The notes beneath the pieces were generated by a model that worked only from the letters and a program-made list of their open reading frames with translations, had not been told where the DNA came from and ran no database searches. From Amorphochlora amoebiformis (lineage: Eukaryota > Cercozoa > Chlorarachniophyceae): 64,000 bases of DNA. The stretch is taken from NCBI GenBank assembly GCA_054601695.1, contig BAAHQB010000077.1:1-64000 (forward strand), given 5' to 3'. Position numbers and translations under genes: made by a program. Below are positions 53,070 to 64,000 of this stretch, in pieces (position 1 is the first letter of the stretch; every line of letters begins with the position of its first letter).

Positions 53070-53917
53070 GCTGCGTGAGCCGCTTGGCTGAAGCCTAAAT
53101 TAGTACATTGACATTGAAATATCTCTCGAAATCCCTTCGCTTGTCTTTCCTCTCAGCCACATCAAATGAATAGATGGAGTACCATATCGGTTGAAACGAA
53201 ATCCTATGGCGATGAGAGCAGCTGTCTTTATGAACATCGTCACCCATACCTACCGATTATTCCGTGTCATCAATACGACAGAGGTTAGAAGCAACTATTA
53301 CCGTCAGATACGCACTCAGTTGCAGAATCAGTAGCCTATTTGCAAAGCAATCGTCAATACAAAGATGCAGGATTGACACGTGCTCACCAGAAGAAAGACA
53401 AAACGGTGACAGCCATCATTGCGCCCACAAGAACTTCGATATGAGACGAGAATATTGTCCATATCTTAGCTCGACCAGCCTAAGCATTGCCGTTAGATGG
53501 GACATGGCCACTGTGAGCTCATATGGTGGCGAGTCTGCTGGTTACCATCGAAGCGATAATAGAACCGGCTTGACGACCGAATCCCGTGGTGGTATGACAC
53601 TCCTTGATTTCTTCGGCGAGAGAGCCTTTCGGATCGAGCGAAGAATCGACGTTAATCGACCCTGGGTACCCATGCAGTATTTCAAAAATCTGCCTCCGAC
53701 GAAGAATCTTTCTGTTTTCAAGGGATACAAAACCAATGTTTACCGAGTATCCATATGCAACTTAGCGCCCAGATGCATAGACACAGCAGGAATGCTATAA
53801 GCCACCCGACATCAGCACGCGGAGTTTGCCGCCGCCACCTTATGGCAGGCTCCATTTTTTTTGGGCTCCGAGGGTTCCGAGATTAAAAATATTAAATACA
53901 TCTAAATCCATCCGAAA
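53070..53917. promoter_or_regulatory. Divergent region between the SLC44 and EamA genes
   Basis: About 850 bp with balanced composition, no (TA)n and no CTAG site seen. It must hold both 5' regions. It also holds a 178-codon + strand ORF, listed separately. Confidence 0.5.
53264..53800 (+). CDS. Unassigned 178-codon ORF in the divergent region
   Basis: Open from ATG to TAA with ordinary amino-acid composition (RHSDNRTGLTTESRGGMTLL, PWVPMQYFKNLPPTKNLSVF). No family was recognised and no neighbouring exon continues it clearly. It could be a 5' exon of the EamA locus, a small intronless gene or a relic of a mobile element. Its length in non-repetitive sequence is the only support. Confidence 0.25.
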   Translation: MSSIRQRLEATITVRYALSCRISSLFAKQSSIQRCRIDTCSPEERQNGDSHHCAHKNFDMRREYCPYLSSTSLSIAVRWDMATVSSYGGESAGYHRSDNRTGLTTESRGGMTLLDFFGERAFRIERRIDVNRPWVPMQYFKNLPPTKNLSVFKGYKTNVYRVSICNLAPRCIDTAGML

Positions 53918-55051
53918 ATGGGACAACCGCGGAACCTTAACACCGGAATGGGCGAACAGGGGTATGAGAAGACGGTTGATGGCTATCGTCGCTTGGAGAT
54001 CCCGAGCGGCATTGATGAGAGAAAGATGGTACAGAAAGATATATATTCAATGAATTTTAAAGGGTTTAAATTGGAGGATGATTCTATACTGCTTGATTTT
54101 GATTTTTTAGGTTGTCCAGGACACGGTTGGTGCCGTAACCTCTTCCTCTCCTATTCATAACAACCGACTGAACCCGATGCCTTCAGTGCCTCATATTGCT
54201 CCCCCTTTAATCGTATGGCCGATACTGGTGGCTATACAGCTAATCTTCGCGGGCTGGTTGGCACTCAAATTCCACATTACTTCCGATACATGCCCTCTTA
54301 AAACATATACACACAAATAGCCTGAACGGTGAGCTGAAACCTCCCACATCATAGGCACGTGCTGGGCAAGATCGCCCTGGATAATGGAGTATCTCCTCTT
54401 TGCTTTGCCCTCTACAGAGAAATAATAGCTTCTATATGCATGTGAGTGCCCATCGAGTGGAATCTGAGCCTGGGTTGATAATAGCAACCATTCTAGGTGG
54501 ATTTTGTGCTTGTATATTGACGGAGCAGTGAAGATGCAAAGGAGAGACATTCCACGGTTTTTCCTCATGGGTGAGTGATGACATAAATATCCTGACGGGC
54601 TTCCCTCACGGAACCGCTCTATTCTCAGGCGTTTGTTCCTTCATCAATGTGGTTGGCTCCGTGGTCGCTTTAGGTATATTCCGAGGTTAGGAATAGAGAG
54701 CATAGACAGGAAAGGTGGGGGATTTTGCGGTCTTTTTGTGTGAATGTAGAATCCGATTCTTCAGATCTATCTGAGTCGGCTCTCTTCGTTGCAACCTCGA
54801 ACTTTCTCTAACCTAAGCCTTACCCTCAGATATGGTTTCTGCCGCAAATGTATCGCTGCTTCAGCCATCGATACCGGTGTTCGCCGTGGGTGTTGCACTA
54901 GCCATGCGTGTTGAGGCATTCACTAAGTGGAAGGCGTTTGGAGTCGTCCTAGCCGTGGTATGACATTACTCAAAAATTGATTCGGGTTTACTTTTATGGT
55001 TTAAGAATTATAAACTTACGTTTACATTGCACTTGTAATATTATATACATA

Positions 55052-55094
<43 letters not shown>

Positions 55095-55139
55095 TATATA
55101 CTATATACAATTATATACACGTATATATTATATATACTT

Positions 55140-55238
<99 letters not shown>

Positions 55239-55259
55239 GTATATATATAATATGTTACA

Positions 55260-55301
<42 letters not shown>

Positions 55302-55576
55302 TATGCAGTGCATGTGTAGACATATATTCGTAGACATATACATTTATTCTGCATGCAATATTATCTGGATATTAGGCTGGAGCAGTGCTGGTCGTTGTAC
55401 TAACCATGGAAAATCAAGGGCACTCTAGCCAGCTTGTCTTAGGAAATGTCATTCTTATTGTTCAGGTTCAGACGCACCTTCTTTTCTCTGATGTCTCATG
55501 TTCCTTTTCTCTTCTGTCCCCTGTCTATCTTTCTTTCTATCTCTGAGAAGTATTATCTACGTAATGATGTTGCGTG

Positions 55577-55610
<34 letters not shown>

Positions 55611-55668
55611 CATAAATATATATACATAGTGTGTATGTGTATGTGTGTATCTGTAATTATATATATAC

Positions 55669-55719
<51 letters not shown>

Positions 55720-55741
55720 TGTGTATGTGTATGTGTATCTG

Positions 55742-55788
<47 letters not shown>

Positions 55789-56093
55789 CATATTTAGTAT
55801 ATATATGCGTGTTTGTGTACATTTCTACACAAATACACATATACACACAATATTACATATATAATATATATTTATATGTTTGTATATGTGTGTGTATGTA
55901 TAGACATATATATGTGCATAATATATAGCATAATTCTATTATTATTATCGTTATTATTATTATTATTATTATTATTATCATTATTATTATATATATATAT
56001 ATATACATACATATACATATATATATATATATATATATATGTATAAAGAAAACATATTTACTACTACTACTACACATATAAATAAATACATTT

Positions 56094-56141
<48 letters not shown>

Positions 56142-56571
56142 GTGTGTATGTGTGTATGTATGTATATGAATACAGATGGATATTACATGTATGTGTACAA
56201 TACTGTATTCTGCTTTAGTGCATGTCCGTAGCCTTGCTCATCGTGCTACAGAAGACCGTAATAACGCGTTACCCTTACTTCAGCATCACTGCATGGTAGC
56301 CCCACCCCCCCAACCCAAGACATATTCGGTAGCCCAGACCTCCAATCCCCAACCCTATTCGCAATCCCAATACCAACCTAAGATCACACAGCCCGGGGAA
56401 GAGTTTCTTAATTTCACCTCTAAATCGTTGACCTTTCATCAGGTATTACTCTATAGGGACGCTATTCACTGCTGTTGCAGCAGGGGCAAGCCTTCATTCA
56501 CCAGGTGCTGTTCACGTTATTATATGTATGTATGTATGTGTATATACATATAGATACACATACATATATGC

Positions 56572-56606
<35 letters not shown>

Positions 56607-56660
56607 ATATATATATGTTATTTTAAGTGATTGACCTGTTTGGGTGAATGTATTGAATAT

Positions 56661-56710
<50 letters not shown>

Positions 56711-57000
56711 AAACGTATATATATATATATGTGTGTGTGTTGTATATATATATATATATATATATTGTCAGCGTAGCAGTGGTAGTTGTCCGATTGACTG
56801 TTGTCCGTTTGGATTATGGCAAATGATAATGACTAAATTCACAAGAAAATTCTCGCGTAGAAGGCCTTCCCTACCTAAGGTCTTCCCTTGGAAGATCTTC
56901 CCCTCGGATGACTATTGCTAATTCGCATGCGTAGATTACGAATATGACGGTAGTCTAGCGATCTGACGTCTAGTTAAGCTTGTAGGTCCCGGTATACGTT

Positions 57001-57046
<46 letters not shown>

Positions 57047-57121
57047 ATTGTGTTTATGTGTTACATGTCTGATAAATATCATCAGTATTGATATTGATAA
57101 TACAAATAAGAAATATTTAGA

Positions 57122-57180
<59 letters not shown>

Positions 57181-57271
57181 TAATTACTGGTGCATACACA
57201 CACGTACACATGTATACATACTCTCGTATATCTCCATATCTTCCTGGTCAATACCACCAATGTTAGTGTTG

Positions 57272-57309
<38 letters not shown>

Positions 57310-57311
57310 GC

Positions 57312-57342
<31 letters not shown>

Positions 57343-57426
57343 GTTATGTGTATATGTTTTTGTGTGTGCTTGTGTGTCATTTATATTACATAATGCGCGT
57401 GTTCATTCGTACATGTGTATATTACT

Positions 57427-57485
<59 letters not shown>

Positions 57486-57510
57486 ATATTTTTTTTTTTT
57501 TATAATACTC

Positions 57511-57541
<31 letters not shown>

Positions 57542-57905
57542 TATGTATATCCAGATCATATCAAAAATTGTTCACATGTTCTCAACCGCCACTATCGATA
57601 TCACTACTTCCTCTCCACTCTCCTCTCTCCTTTATCACACTCCCTCATCCCCTCGATGCATATTGGTGTATATGGCCTGACAGTGTGGTTTTTACATTAG
57701 ACGATCTTAAGGAGACAAACACGGAGGTTTGGATTGCCCTTGTATACGCGGCACTTCTGGCCACTGTTTTCAATTACTGTGCAATGACTTGGGCGAACAA
57801 GCATGTAGATCCATCTGTTGTTTCTGCTTTCATGACTCTTCAGCCCGGTGATATTTGCATTTCTTGGTTATTTGGAATTTGAATGGTGTATGTGTAACAT
57901 TGTAA

Positions 57906-57964
<59 letters not shown>

Positions 57965-58499
57965 TATAGTATATATATATATATTATATAATGTATATTA
58001 TATACATATATATATATATATGCATATATATATATACACATGGATATACTATATGTATATGTACATGATTTATGTATATATTTACCTATATAATAGATAT
58101 AACATATGTGGTTTTATGTATGTATGTATTATGTAATATGACACTAAATGTTTTGTTTCTCATCAATTTACCCTCTTAACCTCAGTTGGAACTGTCATTT
58201 TGAGCATTATCTTCCTGTCATACTTGGTCAACCTTGCTCAACTCGGCGCTGGGTGTATAGTCATCGGTAAGATTCTTTCCATTTTCGTCAATAAACATAA
58301 CGTAAAATGAGACACCTCTCTTTCAGCCGGCCTACTGGTAACTTCGTACGGTCAAATCATGGAGAGGCGCAGACGACTCAGGCAAGCTATCAATCAAGGT
58401 TCTGCATCCGAAATCCTGGAACAAGAGCAGTACCTGTCCAGATCGCGACTGCTTAGCGATGCAAACATAGAGTGCAACCCGGCGGGCGACGAGGCATGA
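53918..58499 (+). CDS. EamA/DMT-family transporter, WAT1-like
   Basis: Ten-helix drug/metabolite transporter superfamily protein resembling plant WAT1/UMAMIT exporters; substrate unknown. Exons: 53918-54028, 54111-54256, 54355-54441, 54497-54570, 54629-54673, 54830-54957, 55376-55465, 56219-56295, 56443-56504, 57684-57847, 58186-58266, 58327-58499 (TGA); about 412 residues. Family marks: [20 protein letters not shown] in helix 1, [17 protein letters not shown] in helix 2, [19 protein letters not shown] in helix 4, [21 protein letters not shown] between the two EamA halves with [15 protein letters not shown] after it, [20 protein letters not shown] and [19 protein letters not shown] near the end, then a basic and acidic cytosolic tail. 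The junction 56504 to 57684 is off by one base, so a short exon may be missing there; that intron carries a solo-LTR-like element. Confidence 0.93.
56766..57004. mobile_element. Solo-LTR-like element in an EamA intron
   Basis: 239 bp from TGTCAGCGTAGCAGTGG to GTATACGTTAACA inside (TA)n. Its first 65 bp match the element at 22278 with few changes (TGTCCGTTTGGATTATGG). The middle differs and is shorter. No coding capacity. Confidence 0.7.
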
Positions 58500-58938
58500 G
58501 TTTTTAAATAAATCATGCGTATAACACAGCACACTTACTAGTACGCAATGTAAATAAGATCTAGGTATACGTGTTTTTGGTGCCTAAATTTAACGAAAAT
58601 TAATCAAAGAGATCGAAATCAACTACCAAGAACGAGGTTGTTAAATATCTAGAATATTCTAAATATTTCTAGTACTGGTAATTTCAGTAATCTTCATAAA
58701 TCTAGTAAATGTTGCCAACAGCTCTTACTGTAGGTACTCGGATTACTGTGAACTTAACAGTGAATGCACTAGCTAGACTGGCATTATCTCTGTTGAGATT
58801 AAGATTACTATGATACATAGATACTAGCCTGAGAGTATAATTAAATCTGGTAAATATACGTACCGGTAAATATACGTACTTAACGTCGAGGAACAGGAAT
58901 GTAAAATAACTTGAACGTGAATCAGAAACTCAGCCAGC
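58500..58938. other. CTAG-rich convergent intergenic spacer (EamA / GH47)
   Basis: 439 bp tail-to-tail gap. An AATAAA lies about 8 bp behind the EamA stop. By eye about 8 CTAG sites, including CACTAGCTAGACTGG. No long TA tract and no gene. Confidence 0.75.
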
Positions 58939-59074
58939 TCAATCGTCCGATATTAAAAAAGCGTGGGCTTCTGTATTAAAGACGAAGCTCTCCAAGGGAA
59001 TTTGGTCAGAGCCTTCATCTGCATTACGTATAGTACATATTTACATATTGTACATATATATATATATATATATA

Positions 59075-59105
<31 letters not shown>

Positions 59106-59291
59106 CATGAGTCGATATATCTAGTACATATTTAGATATGCATATATATGTATATTTTTATTTGTTTTTCTATTATATACATATGTGTAGAATGTATACA
59201 TTTATATTTATGTATCCAGTACATATTTAGAATGTATATGTATATACATTATGGATTTTATTTATATACATACATAAACACATATACATGC

Positions 59292-59337
<46 letters not shown>

Positions 59338-59442
59338 TCTACGAATTAAACATATTACACATATATACATATACTAGGATATATAAAATATTTTTGTACA
59401 TATTTTTACAGATAATATATATATATATATATAAGTATTTCC

Positions 59443-59477
<35 letters not shown>

Positions 59478-59501
59478 AATATATATATATATATATACAC
59501 T

Positions 59502-59536
<35 letters not shown>

Positions 59537-59593
59537 GCAATTTATTATTTTCATACATATAGTATATACATATATATATTTATATATATATAA

Positions 59594-59667
<74 letters not shown>

Positions 59668-60674
59668 TAATGGTATTGGTGGAAATATTGCATAATGTAA
59701 TACATGCACATTTGTGATATGTGGTTTGCTGATATACACATACATACTATATATATATATATACATATATATATATACATATATATATATAAATATATAT
59801 ATATACATATGTATATATATATATATATGTATAATTAGATATATAGAACATGTGTACATATTAATATATGGATGACAGCATTACCTCATATCACACACAG
59901 AAGTACACATCCATACATCATTAATATTGCATCGTTTCACATGTCACACAAACACACATACATATATCATTTTTTGGTGTATGATGTGTACATGAACCCT
60001 ATAGATACGAACTAGCCAGATTATTCTAGCTCTAGCTTAGAAATAGTAGTATGGTATGTTTATAAATGTGTATGAACGCTATGAATAGAATCTGGTTAGA
60101 TAGACATCGACATACCCTCTAGCACAAGAAAGAGATACTTCATCGTTTCCGATAAGAAAAAACTTTCCATTCGGTCATCCTAACAACAATCAAGAGCATC
60201 ATCATAACCTCCCAGATGTCGCGGACATCCGCGGGACATCCGCGGGACACCTAATAGACCGTGTCACCCGGGCGAAGTGGGACATTATATACACATACAT
60301 ATGTGTATATATATATATATCTATGTATTTATATATATATATATATATTATAACTTTATCTACACTAGTTTTTTAAAAAGAATTATACTGCATGTACGTA
60401 AACACATATGCACACAGACGCACACACACAAACACACACATATATATATATATACATATATATTTGTATATATTTATATATATATGTATATATTTATATA
60501 TATAATATTCATACATGTATACATATACATGTTCCGATATACTTACTTGGTTGTCTTGGATCTCTGGATTTGTTATTCGAACGTCCTTAATGTTCGCATA
60601 TCCGCCAGAATCCACGCGGGCCCACTTCTTCAGGGCTAGGAATACCTGGGAAGTAATATACATGTATGTGTATG

Positions 60675-60753
<79 letters not shown>

Positions 60754-60839
60754 GTATAACTAGTCTTTTATACAAATATATACATATGTGTATATATAAT
60801 ATCTATTAATATGTATACATACATATATATATATATATT

Positions 60840-60870
<31 letters not shown>

Positions 60871-61481
60871 GCTATCTATCATATATCCTTCAGACTCTAC
60901 GCGGCATTACTTAAGGGCTGATAATACATGGGAATGTGTTTGAGATACTTTACATTCTTTTATTACTATGTACGCCATCATATCATACATGTACATATAC
61001 ATACATATATATTTACATATATATATATATATAACATATACATATATATATAATACACGATGTATTCTTTTAGCGCAGCGGCACTGTTAGCATGATTCGG
61101 TTGAGACCGTTCGAGTTAGTCCGTTTGGATTATGATTGACTTTCTCGTGCAAGTCAGTAGGGTGCATCCGTGGGGTGCATCCACGGGGTGCATCTCATGC
61201 GGAGTCACGTGACATCCGGGGGTATATCTGCGAAGTTCCCTTTTGTTGACCATATTCTATTTAATCGTTACCAGTCTATCGTGTATCTATCAGTTGTTAT
61301 GTAGATAAAGATCATGATGTAATGAAGGATTATGTTCTATCTAGAGTCGCGTATATTGGTATGTTTATATATATATATATTATATCTAGATATGTAAAAA
61401 TGTATATACCTATACATGTATAAAGAGATTTACCTTCCATGACATGAGTTGCCACTTCGTATCCCCTGTGGCCTATATATC

Positions 61482-61512
<31 letters not shown>

Positions 61513-61619
61513 TATGTATGTATATATATAACGAGAGTCAACATCTACACAACACTAACCGACAAGAAGGCAGTGAGAACAGTATCGTAGAGAAGAGAGA
61601 AGAGGGATATTTATATATA

Positions 61620-61655
<36 letters not shown>

Positions 61656-61866
61656 TGAGAAACAGCGAGGGGATAGAAAGAGAGAGAGCGAGGATAGAGA
61701 TTGAGAGAGTTAGACATAGAGAGAAGAGATAGATAGAGAGAAAGAGAAGAGAGAGAGAGAGAGGGAGAAAGAGAGTGAGACACATAGAGAGGAAGAGAAG
61801 AAAGAGAGATAGTTACACATATAGAGGAGAAGAAAGAGAGGAAGAGACAGAGCGTTAGATATATAT

Positions 61867-61898
<32 letters not shown>

Positions 61899-61926
61899 TT
61901 TAATCTTTAAAATTTTGTACACACAC

Positions 61927-61962
<36 letters not shown>

Positions 61963-62484
61963 TCATGGATGATATGATCAACCTTATAAATATGATAGAA
62001 TGACTCCACTGCCTCTGGTCGCAGAAGCGAATGAGCTGCTCCCGGGTCAATAACGAAATCCTAAATATGTATCGATTTGGGTTAGAATTAGGGTGAGGGT
62101 TGCTAGAGGAAGAGGGTTAGGGTAAGGGTTAGGGTTAGGACTAGGATTAGGGTTGCGTTATGAAGAGGGTTAGGGTAAGGGTTAGAACTAGGGTTAAGGT
62201 TGCGTAAGGGTTGCGTTAGGAAGAGGGTTAGGGGGTTAGGTTAAGGTTGGGGTTGGGATAGGGTTAGAGTAGGTTTAGGGTTGAGTTTTGTGTACCTATA
62301 TGTATTTGTACATGTGTTTATGGGTTGGGATATATTGTTATGTCATATGTAATGTAATGTTTATATTTTTATATGTATATTATAATATAAATTGTATTAT
62401 AAATTTTATATGTATATGTATAAAATGTATATTACAGAATCTACATGTATATATAGCAATATATAATATATATATATATATATT

Positions 62485-62522
<38 letters not shown>

Positions 62523-62730
62523 TTAGATATATTCATTTATGTTGCTATACGCATATCTATATATATATATATATATATACATATATGAGAACTTGTATTC
62601 CACATGTAAGCACATACATGCATATATATGTCTGTGCATAAATGTTACCATCTCGCCAGGGCGAAACTGTACTATTTCGGGCGCGACACCCGATGGAGAC
62701 CGGCGGTAGAATTCAAAGCATGTCTTACCT

Positions 62731-62769
<39 letters not shown>

Positions 62770-63338
62770 TATAACATTTTTCCTTTATATTGATATAGTT
62801 ATGTCATGTGTTATAGTGCAACCTATATAAATTAACATATATATATATATTATATATATATATATATATATATTACATATATACATGTCCATATATTTAT
62901 ATACATGTAAATATATACATACATACATATACATACATATATACTCTTATACCTATACATATACATACATCACCACATACATCCACACAAGAAGAATCCT
63001 CCACACCCCACACACCCCAACCTACCCAAACAACCCCCGAAAAAATACCCGAAAAAAATAGAAAGACAGAAAAACCTCACCGAGTTCCTCAGCGATCTGA
63101 AGATATTTTTCAACTGTAATTGTCCGGGTCCTCTCATACGGCGAGAATTCCTTTGAATCTACATCCATGCTCGTGTCTGGGGTTGCCACCGGGAAGGAGA
63201 AGAAGGGGGGGAGGAAGGTTTTTTTGCCTTCTTTCAATTTGGGTGATTTTTGGGTGATTTTGGAGAGATGGGCACGGTAGGAGTGGTCGAGAGCCATTAT
63301 CTGAGGATGTATATACATATATATATATATATATTATC

Positions 63339-63370
<32 letters not shown>

Positions 63371-63451
63371 TATATGCGTGTTTGTGTATGTATTTAATCA
63401 CCCCAGGGAGGAAGCATACGAGATGATCCATCTTTCCCAGAAGAGAATTGC
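58939..63451 (-). CDS. GH47 class I alpha-1,2-mannosidase, C-terminal half (5' end outside)
   Basis: Trims alpha-1,2-linked mannose from N-glycans in the ER or Golgi. Exons in transcript order: 63451-63402, 63300-63081, 62728-62649, 62060-61983, 61472-61434, 60645-60547, 60179-60116, 59018-58939 (TGA); all phases agree, about 236 residues. GH47 signatures: [51 protein letters not shown] with the catalytic-site glutamate of the RPE block; [44 protein letters not shown], where the NTE threonine binds calcium in the family. The protein ends shortly after NTEAHAF. The SGG and MESFF blocks favour the ER mannosidase I/Golgi group over EDEM. An insert of about 25 residues rich in K, P and F ([20 protein letters not shown]) follows the second block. 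Confidence 0.94.
60890..60940 (-). repeat. Degenerate copy of GH47 exon 60645-60547
   Basis: On the - strand CCCATGTATTATCAGCCCTT and GCCGCGTAGAGTCTG follow the exon's acceptor end CCCAGGTATTCCTAGCCCTG and GCCCGCGTGGATTCTG about 290 bp away. Stop codons and lost splice sites show it is not used. Confidence 0.65.
61085..61350. mobile_element. Solo-LTR-like element in a GH47 intron
   Basis: Starts TGTTAGCATGATTCGG and carries GTCCGTTTGGATTATGATTG, then three GGGGTGCATCC-type repeats and GGAGTCACGTGAC, as in the element at 13868. The right end is unclear (near 61320-61360). No coding capacity. Confidence 0.5.
61633..61855. repeat. GA-rich tract in a GH47 intron
   Basis: (GA)n with TAGAGAGAAAGAG variants on the + strand; pyrimidine-rich in the transcript. 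No exon seen. Confidence 0.85.
62075..62285. repeat. Interstitial TTAGGG-like repeat
   Basis: Degenerate GAGGGTTAGGG, TAAGGGTTAGGG and TTGCGTTAGG units on the + strand, directly upstream of exon 62060-61983 in transcript direction. Confidence 0.85.
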
Positions 63452-63626
63452 CTTATATATATATTTATATGTATATATATATATGTATATATATATATAC
63501 GTATATTTTACACTATCTATACAAATATGATGGAAAATATTTTTATATGTCCGTATGTTGTTCATTATATGTATACAAATGTTCATATATGATATGTATA
63601 TTTATAAAGATTATGAATATGCTGAC

Positions 63627-63674
<48 letters not shown>

Positions 63675-63678
63675 ATGT

Positions 63679-63962
63679 TAGGCTTAGACTTAGGCTTAGA
63701 CCTAGGCTTAGACTTAGGCGTAGGCTTAAGCTTAGGCCTAGGCTTCAGCCTAAGCCTACGCCTAAGCCTAAGCCTATGCCTTCACCTTCAGGTCTAGGCC
63801 TAAGCTTAAGCTAAGACTAGGCAAAAGCCTAAGCTAAGCCCAAGCCTAAGCCTAAGCTACGCATGCCTAAGCCTAAACCTAGAGCTAAGCATAAGATTAA
63901 GGCTAAGGTTGAGGCTAAGGCTAAGCTTAGGTTCTCGAGGTAGGGACATGGATAGGTAGGGT
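63679..63962. repeat. TTAGGC/GCCTAA array with strand switches
   Basis: TTAGGCTTAGAC units on the + strand to about 63752, then GCCTAAGCCTAAG units to about 63900, then GGCTAAGG units again. Neighbouring inverted blocks could form hairpins. It resembles a telomere-like hexamer variant and lies within the GH47 locus upstream of exon 63451-63402. Confidence 0.85.
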
Positions 63963-63965
63963 TTA

Positions 63966-63999
<34 letters not shown>

Positions 64000-64000
64000 A

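Noticed and set aside
56176-56553. 125-codon + strand ORF
   Set aside because: It overlaps EamA exons 56219-56295 and 56443-56504 but in the wrong frame; the exon frame gives a conserved EamA helix.

Overview
This is nuclear DNA of an intron-rich eukaryote. It reads as eight protein genes, each cut into many short exons (mostly 30-130 nt, GC about half). The introns are dominated by (TA)n, (TG)n, (GA)n/(CT)n and TTAGGG-like simple repeats. I rebuilt the genes by hand from GT-AG sites, reading-frame phase across each junction, and recognised protein families; nearly all exon chains close in frame. The lineage cannot be fixed from this window. An IQ-motif SPATA17-like protein suggests a lineage with cilia or flagella. 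Organellar IF-3 and RsfS show a translating organelle, TTAGGG-type repeats suggest that telomere type, and the cystathionine gamma-synthase is the long type best known from fungi. An intron-rich protist or early-diverging opisthokont would fit.

Layout, strictly alternating in strand: (1) POLR3C/RPC82-like RNA polymerase III subunit, +, 5' end outside the window, to 8991 (last two exons tentative); (2) organellar translation initiation factor IF-3 with an acidic repeat tail, -, 9677-17595; (3) ribosomal silencing factor RsfS/MALSU1-like, +, 18412-23826; (4) SPATA17-like IQ protein, -, 24540-30961; (5) cystathionine gamma-synthase-like PLP enzyme, +, 32297-41089, probably with an in-phase N-terminal extension from 31202; (6) choline-transporter-like (SLC44/CTL/PNS1) membrane protein, -, 41878-53069; (7) EamA/DMT transporter of the plant WAT1 type, +, 53918-58499; (8) GH47 class I alpha-1,2-mannosidase, -, from 58939 to beyond 63451 (N-terminal half outside).

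The four tail-to-tail gaps (8992-9676, 23827-24539, 41090-41877, 58500-58938) lack long (TA)n tracts and are crowded with the tetranucleotide CTAG; the head-to-head gaps are not. IF-3 and RsfS share one divergent promoter region. Both keep ribosomal subunits apart, IF-3 on the small subunit and RsfS on the large one.

Mobile DNA: a complete miniature Copia-type LTR element (49242-50379) with identical 270-bp LTRs and a half-tRNA-Met type primer site sits in an intron of gene 6. At least four solo-LTR-like elements with a shared motif sit in introns of genes 2, 3, 7 and 8. Many introns also carry truncated direct or inverted copies of the neighbouring exon embedded in (TA)n, including one perfect duplication of a whole 31-nt exon with both splice sites.
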